From Nocardia carnea NBRC 14403 (GTDB lineage: Bacteria > Actinomycetota > Actinomycetes > Mycobacteriales > Mycobacteriaceae): DNA of 64,000 nt. A program made the position numbers and the translations under genes. The notes beneath the pieces were generated by a model. The model made no database searches, was not told the origin of the DNA, and worked only from the letters and a program-made list of their open reading frames with translations. The stretch spans positions 1 to 64,000 of the forward strand of contig NZ_BAFV01000053.1 of assembly GCF_000308515.1 (NCBI RefSeq), given 5' to 3'. How positions within the stretch are numbered: position 1 is the stretch's first letter; the number at the start of each line of letters is the position of its first letter. Positions 60,343-64,000 of this stretch are shown here, piece after piece.

Positions 60343-61521
60343 TCACCCGGCATGCTCCGCTGGCCGCGACAACGCGGCAACAGCCGGCACCAGCCTCCAC
60401 AGTGAGGTGATTTCCTGCCGCCGGGCTTCGTGGAGTGGGTCGGCGGCGTCGGTGGCCTTCGGGTGCTGCGGCGAGGTGTCGTAGCGGCCCGCGATGCGGA
60501 GGCCGGCCTCGGCTATATGTGTGCGGAGTTCGTCGCGGGCTCGCAGGCCGAGGCGTTCGGCGAGGTCGGACAGGATGAGCCAGCCCTCCCCCTCCGGGGT
60601 GAGGTGGTCCTGGAGTCCGCGCAGGAAGCGGCGCAGCATATCGGAGTCGTGGTCGTAGATACCCAGTTCGAGGGCCGATGTCGGCCGGGCGGGAAGCCAG
60701 GGCGGGTTGCATAGGACCAGGTCGGCGCGGCCATCGGGCCACAGGTCTGCCTCGATTACCTGCGCGGCGACGCCGAGGCGGTCCAGGTTCGCGCGGGCGC
60801 AGTTCACGGCACGCGGGTTGATATCGGTGGCGACCACCCGGGCACCGCGGCGGGCGAGGACGGCGGCGAGCACGCCGGTGCCCGTGCCGAGGTCGAATAC
60901 CAGCGGCTGCTCGACTCCGCTCGGCAAGGAGGTCCGGGCGACGAGGTCGATGTATTCCCCGCGGACCGGTGAGAAGACGCCGTAATCCGGGTGGATGCGC
61001 GCCCCCAGCGCGGGTATGTCGACACCTCTCAGGTGCCATTGGTAGGCGCTCAGCACGCCGAGCACTTCCGGTAGTGACACACAGATCCGTTCGGCTCCAC
61101 CGGCCGTCGGTCCGTCCACGGCAGTGCCGTAGGCGTGCTCGCAGGCCGACCGAACATCCGGTGCCCGGCGCAGTTCGAGGGAATATCCGGGCTCCAGTAT
61201 TACCAGCACTTTTCCGAGCAACTCGGCACGTGTCGCCCGGGTAGCGCGCTGGCTGTCGAAGAGTGAGGCGAGGTCGCTTCCCGCCACGGCAGCACGCGGA
61301 TTCCGTTGCCGGCGACGTTCCAAGGCCCGGATGAGCTGGCGGGCATTGTGGAAATCACCCCGCCACAACAGCCCTGTCCCCGCCTTGGCAAGACGGTGCG
61401 CGGCGTTCGCGGTGGTGCGGTCGTCGATGACGACTATGCGTGTAGGTGCGGGGGACGCGTTCTCGGAATGCCAGCGCGCCGACAACGTCGTCCCGTTCTC
61501 GGTCCAGCTGATGGTGGTCAT
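60343..61521 (-). CDS. Class I SAM-dependent methyltransferase, HemK/PrmC-like catalytic core
   Basis: 392 aa from ATG 61521, with CAGGAG seven bases upstream. SAM site VFDLGTGTGVLAAVLARRGA, ATDINPRAVNCARANL, and catalytic NPPW motif (LVLCNPPWLPARP) as in N5-glutamine or N6-adenine methyltransferases. The N-terminal ~140 residues (RIVVIDDRTTANAAHRLAKAG, GDFHNARQLIRALERRR) form an extra domain. The target may be a protein, rRNA or small molecule. The SD can be paired within a leader that also carries a 29-codon ORF, so expression appears conditional. Confidence 0.8.
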   Translation of the reverse strand: MTTISWTENGTTLSARWHSENASPAPTRIVVIDDRTTANAAHRLAKAGTGLLWRGDFHNARQLIRALERRRQRNPRAAVAGSDLASLFDSQRATRATRAELLGKVLVILEPGYSLELRRAPDVRSACEHAYGTAVDGPTAGGAERICVSLPEVLGVLSAYQWHLRGVDIPALGARIHPDYGVFSPVRGEYIDLVARTSLPSGVEQPLVFDLGTGTGVLAAVLARRGARVVATDINPRAVNCARANLDRLGVAAQVIEADLWPDGRADLVLCNPPWLPARPTSALELGIYDHDSDMLRRFLRGLQDHLTPEGEGWLILSDLAERLGLRARDELRTHIAEAGLRIAGRYDTSPQHPKATDAADPLHEARRQEITSLWRLVPAVAALSRPAEHAG

Positions 61522-61523
61522 GT

Positions 61524-61639
61524 CGTACTCCTGGGGAACGAAGGTGCCTCGGGCCGGCATCGCTTCGATGCAGGAGTACGGCAGGGGCTACCCGCCGGTG
61601 GGCATGCAGACCGGGTAGAACGCACCCCGCATCGAAGCG
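61524..61639 (-). promoter_or_regulatory. Structured leader RNA with mutually exclusive hairpins, SD sequestration
   Basis: Read on the minus strand. Sequestor: CGTACTCCTG (61580-61571) pairs perfectly over 10 bp with CAGGAGTACG (61533-61524), which contains the methyltransferase SD. Competing stem P1: CGCTTCGATGC (61639-61629) with GCATCGAAGCG (61571-61561), 11 bp. Inside P1 lie GGGG/CCCC and CUACCC/GGGUAG stems. P1 and the sequestor cannot both form as simple hairpins. The 29-codon ORF ends within P1's loop. Confidence 0.6.
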
Positions 61640-61677
61640 CCGGGGTAGCGATCGCCCAGCACCATGCCCATGACCAC
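61588..61677 (-). CDS. Leader peptide ORF of 29 codons
   Basis: GTG 61677 preceded by GGAGGG (61691-61686) at eight bases, ending at TAG 61588. The peptide begins MVMGMVLGDRYPGASMRG and ends AFYPVCMPTGG. The stop codon is ten bases before the sequestor's 5' arm, so a ribosome held at or near the end of this ORF would block the anti-SD and expose the methyltransferase SD. No family match. Confidence 0.55.
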   Translation of the reverse strand: MVMGMVLGDRYPGASMRGAFYPVCMPTGG

Positions 61678-61869
61678 GGTCGATTCCCTCCGGTTGTGTA
61701 TCCCCATCCTCGCACGCACTGCGATCCCCGGCTCGACCGCCTGCGCCGCCCCGAAAACCCGGGCGCTGCGACGCAACAACCGCTGGTCGTGAACATTCGT
61801 GGACCGGATCTCGGAACCCCATACCGGGGTCCGGTGTGATGCGATGTCATGTCTTTCGGTGGCGACGTC

Positions 61870-62541
61870 CTAGCCCGTGCGTTCTATGAGCGCCTCCAGC
61901 GCGGCCCGGGCCGCCCGGTCCGCAATGTAGGCCGAACTGCCCGGATCAGGTGCTGCGCTGCCCGGGTCGACTCGGTAACCGGCGGCCTCGAGGTAGGCGT
62001 CTCGCTGTGCGAACGTCACCGAGGTCCGTGAGCCGAGAGCTTCGTTGCCGGCTGTCACCGTGAAGGCCTGTGCCGGCGCATACGGGGAGCCGGTGCCGGT
62101 GATCGGGGATTCGCGGAACAATTCCCAGGCGATCGAGTCGTGGTCGAGCGGGCATTGCCGGTCGAACAATGACCGCAGATGGTGAAAGGCATTCGCGGCC
62201 CGGTCCGGGGATTCGTAGGCGTAGACATCGATCCCTACGGTTCCCTTGGGGCCCGTGACGCCCATTGCGGCGAATCCGGTAACAGCGTATTCGCGGCCAC
62301 GGTGCGCGGCGGGAGCCGAGTACTGGTCGTCGGCAGTTGCCGGTGCACACGCCGAGGGATACATCACCCGGCCCGGGTCGATTTCGTGGAAGGCGTCGGT
62401 ATTGCGCTGGAACCCTGCATACCCCAGATGCGCGTTCGGCAGTTGTTCAGGCGCAATGATGTTCGCCTGCGCGACCGCGGACGGCGCCACGAGAACTGTC
62501 ACGGCGGCAACGAGTACGAGAACGGTCCACCGGAAATTCAT
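61870..62541 (-). CDS. Secreted protein (sensor-domain-like), unknown
   Basis: 223 aa from ATG 62541, with GGAGG eight bases upstream; that decides against GTG 62550. Signal peptide to ~residue 26 (FRWTVLVLVAAVTVLVAPSA ... AVAQA). The mature chain has YPSACAPA and RQCPLDHD cysteines and ends in YIADRAARAALEALIERTG. It resembles the extracellular sensor-domain proteins common in mycobacteria (PknH-type fold) in size and cysteine spacing; function unknown. The upstream neighbour LysR is on the same strand. Confidence 0.7.
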   Translation of the reverse strand: MNFRWTVLVLVAAVTVLVAPSAVAQANIIAPEQLPNAHLGYAGFQRNTDAFHEIDPGRVMYPSACAPATADDQYSAPAAHRGREYAVTGFAAMGVTGPKGTVGIDVYAYESPDRAANAFHHLRSLFDRQCPLDHDSIAWELFRESPITGTGSPYAPAQAFTVTAGNEALGSRTSVTFAQRDAYLEAAGYRVDPGSAAPDPGSSAYIADRAARAALEALIERTG

Positions 62542-62666
62542 GTTCCGCACCTCCGAGTTCGGGACGATACGACCGTCACTGTCAGCTGTGCGACCGGCCG
62601 GTCGGCTCTCGCCGGAAAGCCCGATACCGGGTCATCGAATATCCGGGTGACGGTGTTAGCGCGGGA

Positions 62667-63527
62667 TCACGGAGGGACCGCCGTGTCCGGGCGCAGGGCG
62701 GTGTCGAGGAAGCGGCGGGTGGAGCGGGAAGCCCGCGGAGTACGGCGCCAGCCGAGGTAGACCGGTGAATCGGGGATATCCGGCAACTGCCGGTAGATCA
62801 CGCCCGGGTGGGGTGCGCGGTGGACGGCGATGGCGGGTACCGCGCCGATACCGCGGCCGGCACTGACCAGTTCGAGCCATTCGTCGAAATTGCGGCAGGT
62901 GATGATCTCGCGTCCGGGGTGCGGGTCGGCCCAGCTGTCGGGTGTGGTGGTGCCGGATCGCGGATTGACGACCAGCGGGTGGGCCGCGAGCTCGGACCAG
63001 CGGAGGCCGGGACGGCCGGCAAGCGGTGAATCCGCGGCGACTGCCAGCACGCGGCGTTCGGTGCCGATGCGATGCCAGGTGATGGTGTCGTTCCCGTTTC
63101 CGGTGTTGCGGACGAGCGCGATATCGAGCTGACCGCGGGCGAGATCGCCGACCGGATCGTCGGTGCGGTGGATGGCGAGGTGACCGCCGAGTTCTTCCCA
63201 GGCGGCACGCACTCGGCCGAACCATTCCGAAGGCAACAGCCAGGCGAAACCCAGGCGTACTTCGGCGCGGCCGCGCATATCGGCCTCGAGTTCGGTGAGG
63301 TCGGTCAGGATGCGCTGGGCTCGGGTGCGGAACTCGCGACCGTCGTCGGTCAATTCCAGGCGGCGGATCCCGCGGTCGACCAGCGCGGTGCCGAGGATCC
63401 GTTCGAGGTCTTGCACGATGCGGGTGAGCGACGGCTGAGTGAGGTGCAGCCGGGCGGCTGCACCGGTGTAGGTGCCTTCCTCGCACAGCGCGACGAATGC
63501 GGCGAGGTGCCGCACCTGCAGGTCCAT
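62667..63527 (-). CDS. LysR-family transcriptional regulator
   Basis: 286 aa from ATG 63527 (MDLQVRHLAAFVALCEEGTYTG). HTH: AARLHLTQPSLTRIVQDLERILG. The effector domain starts near residue 90 (EVRLGFAWLLPSEWFGRV). It is divergent from the YbfB/YjiJ-type transporter across 70 bp, so it is likely the transporter's activator or repressor. Upstream in-frame starts add no conserved residue. Confidence 0.9.
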   Translation of the reverse strand: MDLQVRHLAAFVALCEEGTYTGAAARLHLTQPSLTRIVQDLERILGTALVDRGIRRLELTDDGREFRTRAQRILTDLTELEADMRGRAEVRLGFAWLLPSEWFGRVRAAWEELGGHLAIHRTDDPVGDLARGQLDIALVRNTGNGNDTITWHRIGTERRVLAVAADSPLAGRPGLRWSELAAHPLVVNPRSGTTTPDSWADPHPGREIITCRNFDEWLELVSAGRGIGAVPAIAVHRAPHPGVIYRQLPDIPDSPVYLGWRRTPRASRSTRRFLDTALRPDTAVPP

Positions 63528-63545
63528 ACGTTCAGCGTATACCTC

Positions 63546-63560
63546 ATGCTCAGCAGGCAT
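63546..63560. promoter_or_regulatory. LysR T-N11-A operator candidate
   Basis: ATGC-TCAGCAG-GCAT has T-N11-A geometry with 4-bp arms and lies between the divergent LysR and MFS starts. Confidence 0.45.
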
Positions 63561-63597
63561 TTCCGGAGGTTTCCGCGCACTCGTAGCGTGGTAGGAC

Positions 63598-64000
63598 GTG
63601 AGCGAGATACGGATAGCCGCTCCGCCGATGCGGGGCCGGACGGTGGGGGTGGCCGCGGCAGCAGGGCTGGCCGCCGCGATGGGGGTGGGCCGGTTCGTCT
63701 TCACCCCGCTCCTGCCGATCATGACCGAGTCGGCGGGGATCAGTGCCGGGGAGGGCGCGCTGATCGCGACCGGGAACTACGCCGGCTACCTGGTGGGCGC
63801 ACTTCTTCTTGCCCGCCGTCCCGGGCTCGGTACACGCGCACTGTTCCTGACCTGGTCACTGCTACTGGTCGCGAGCGAAGTCGCGATGGCCGCGACAGCT
63901 GAGGTCTGGGCCCAGACAGGGTTGCGCTTCATCGCCGGTGTGGCCAGTGCGGCGATCTTCATAGCCTGCGCGTCTACGGTCGCACAGCACCGGGCCGAGG
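63598..64000 (+). CDS. YbfB/YjiJ-family MFS transporter, 5' part (cut by window edge)
   Basis: From GTG 63598 the first 134 codons are present and the frame runs off the window. The segments GLAAAMGVGRFVFTPLLPIM, GISAGEGALIATGNYAGYLVGA and RFIAGVASAAIFIACAST are the first helices of the MFS_4 (YbfB/YjiJ) family, inner-membrane exporters of unknown substrate. An upstream GGAGG (63564-63568) is too far to be its SD, but the divergent placement beside LysR supports the start. Confidence 0.85.
   Translation, partial: MSEIRIAAPPMRGRTVGVAAAAGLAAAMGVGRFVFTPLLPIMTESAGISAGEGALIATGNYAGYLVGALLLARRPGLGTRALFLTWSLLLVASEVAMAATAEVWAQTGLRFIAGVASAAIFIACASTVAQHRAE

Noticed and set aside
61588..61677. The 29-codon ORF as a RiPP precursor modified by the adjacent methyltransferase
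   Set aside because: No other maturation, protease or export gene is nearby, and its position within the SD-sequestering leader is better explained by attenuation.
1..64000. CRISPR arrays, tRNA/rRNA genes, prophage or transposase genes
   Set aside because: No spaced identical repeats of CRISPR type, no cloverleaf or rRNA sequence and no integrase, capsid or transposase motifs were noticed on reading both strands; a dedicated scan would be needed to be sure.

Overview
The window is high-GC actinobacterial DNA. Gene content and order point to Mycobacteriales, most likely Nocardia or a close relative. The main evidence is that a long backbone matches, from memory, the order known around Rv3024c-Rv3048c of Mycobacterium tuberculosis: mnmA, cysteine desulfurase, PlsC-like acyltransferase, GNAT acyltransferase, etfA/etfB, methyltransferase, GH57 branching enzyme, GT4 glucosyltransferase, PQQ-type lipoprotein, hexapeptide acetyltransferase, THUMP-like protein, methyltransferase, crotonase, NUDIX hydrolase, ABC ATPase, serB, ctaD, FecB-like lipoprotein and nrdF. 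No rRNA, tRNA, CRISPR array, transposase or prophage gene was found.

Layout. 1-7.3 kb: tRNA 2-thiolation genes, a DesA3-like desaturase, a secreted Asp/Gly-rich protein and an OlsB/OlsA-like acyltransferase pair. 7.6-21.8 kb: an accessory stretch relative to the mycobacterial order, with NDH-2, LysR, a frameshifted GGDEF/EAL gene, an S-adenosylmethionine methyltransferase, a secreted lipase, a RidA/WYL pair, an acyl-CoA synthetase, an SDR and glutamate dehydrogenase. 22.2-30.1 kb: electron-transfer flavoprotein and a polymethylated or alpha-glucan polysaccharide cluster. 30.2-35.7 kb: a second accessory island carrying a P-loop NTPase translationally coupled to a membrane-tethered periplasmic-binding-fold protein. 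35.9-48.6 kb: methyltransferases, beta-oxidation, ABC ATPase, Pth2-like protein, serB, ctaD, FecB and nrdF. 48.7-64 kb: accessory genes, including a MetP/MetS transporter, an ABC-F plus Vat-type acetyltransferase cassette, WYL and LysR regulator pairs, and a methyltransferase with a structured leader.

Main observations. (1) The NTPase/tethered-receptor pair at 31466-34974 is a candidate undescribed signalling or conflict system. (2) Two genes, the ABC-F ATPase (55187) and the class I methyltransferase (start 61521, minus strand), each have a short upstream ORF with its own Shine-Dalgarno sequence and an inverted repeat that buries the main gene's ribosome-binding site; this is the architecture of translational attenuation. 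(3) Two inverted copies of a ~120-bp palindromic element flank the ABC-ATPase/Pth2/serB block, differ by a compensatory base-pair change, and one copy supplies the start region of serB. (4) A degenerate ~23-nt tandem repeat array lies between ctaD and the FecB-like gene. (5) A single-base frameshift in a C6 run splits the EAL domain of a GGDEF/EAL protein. Several divergent gene pairs carry clear dyad operators.
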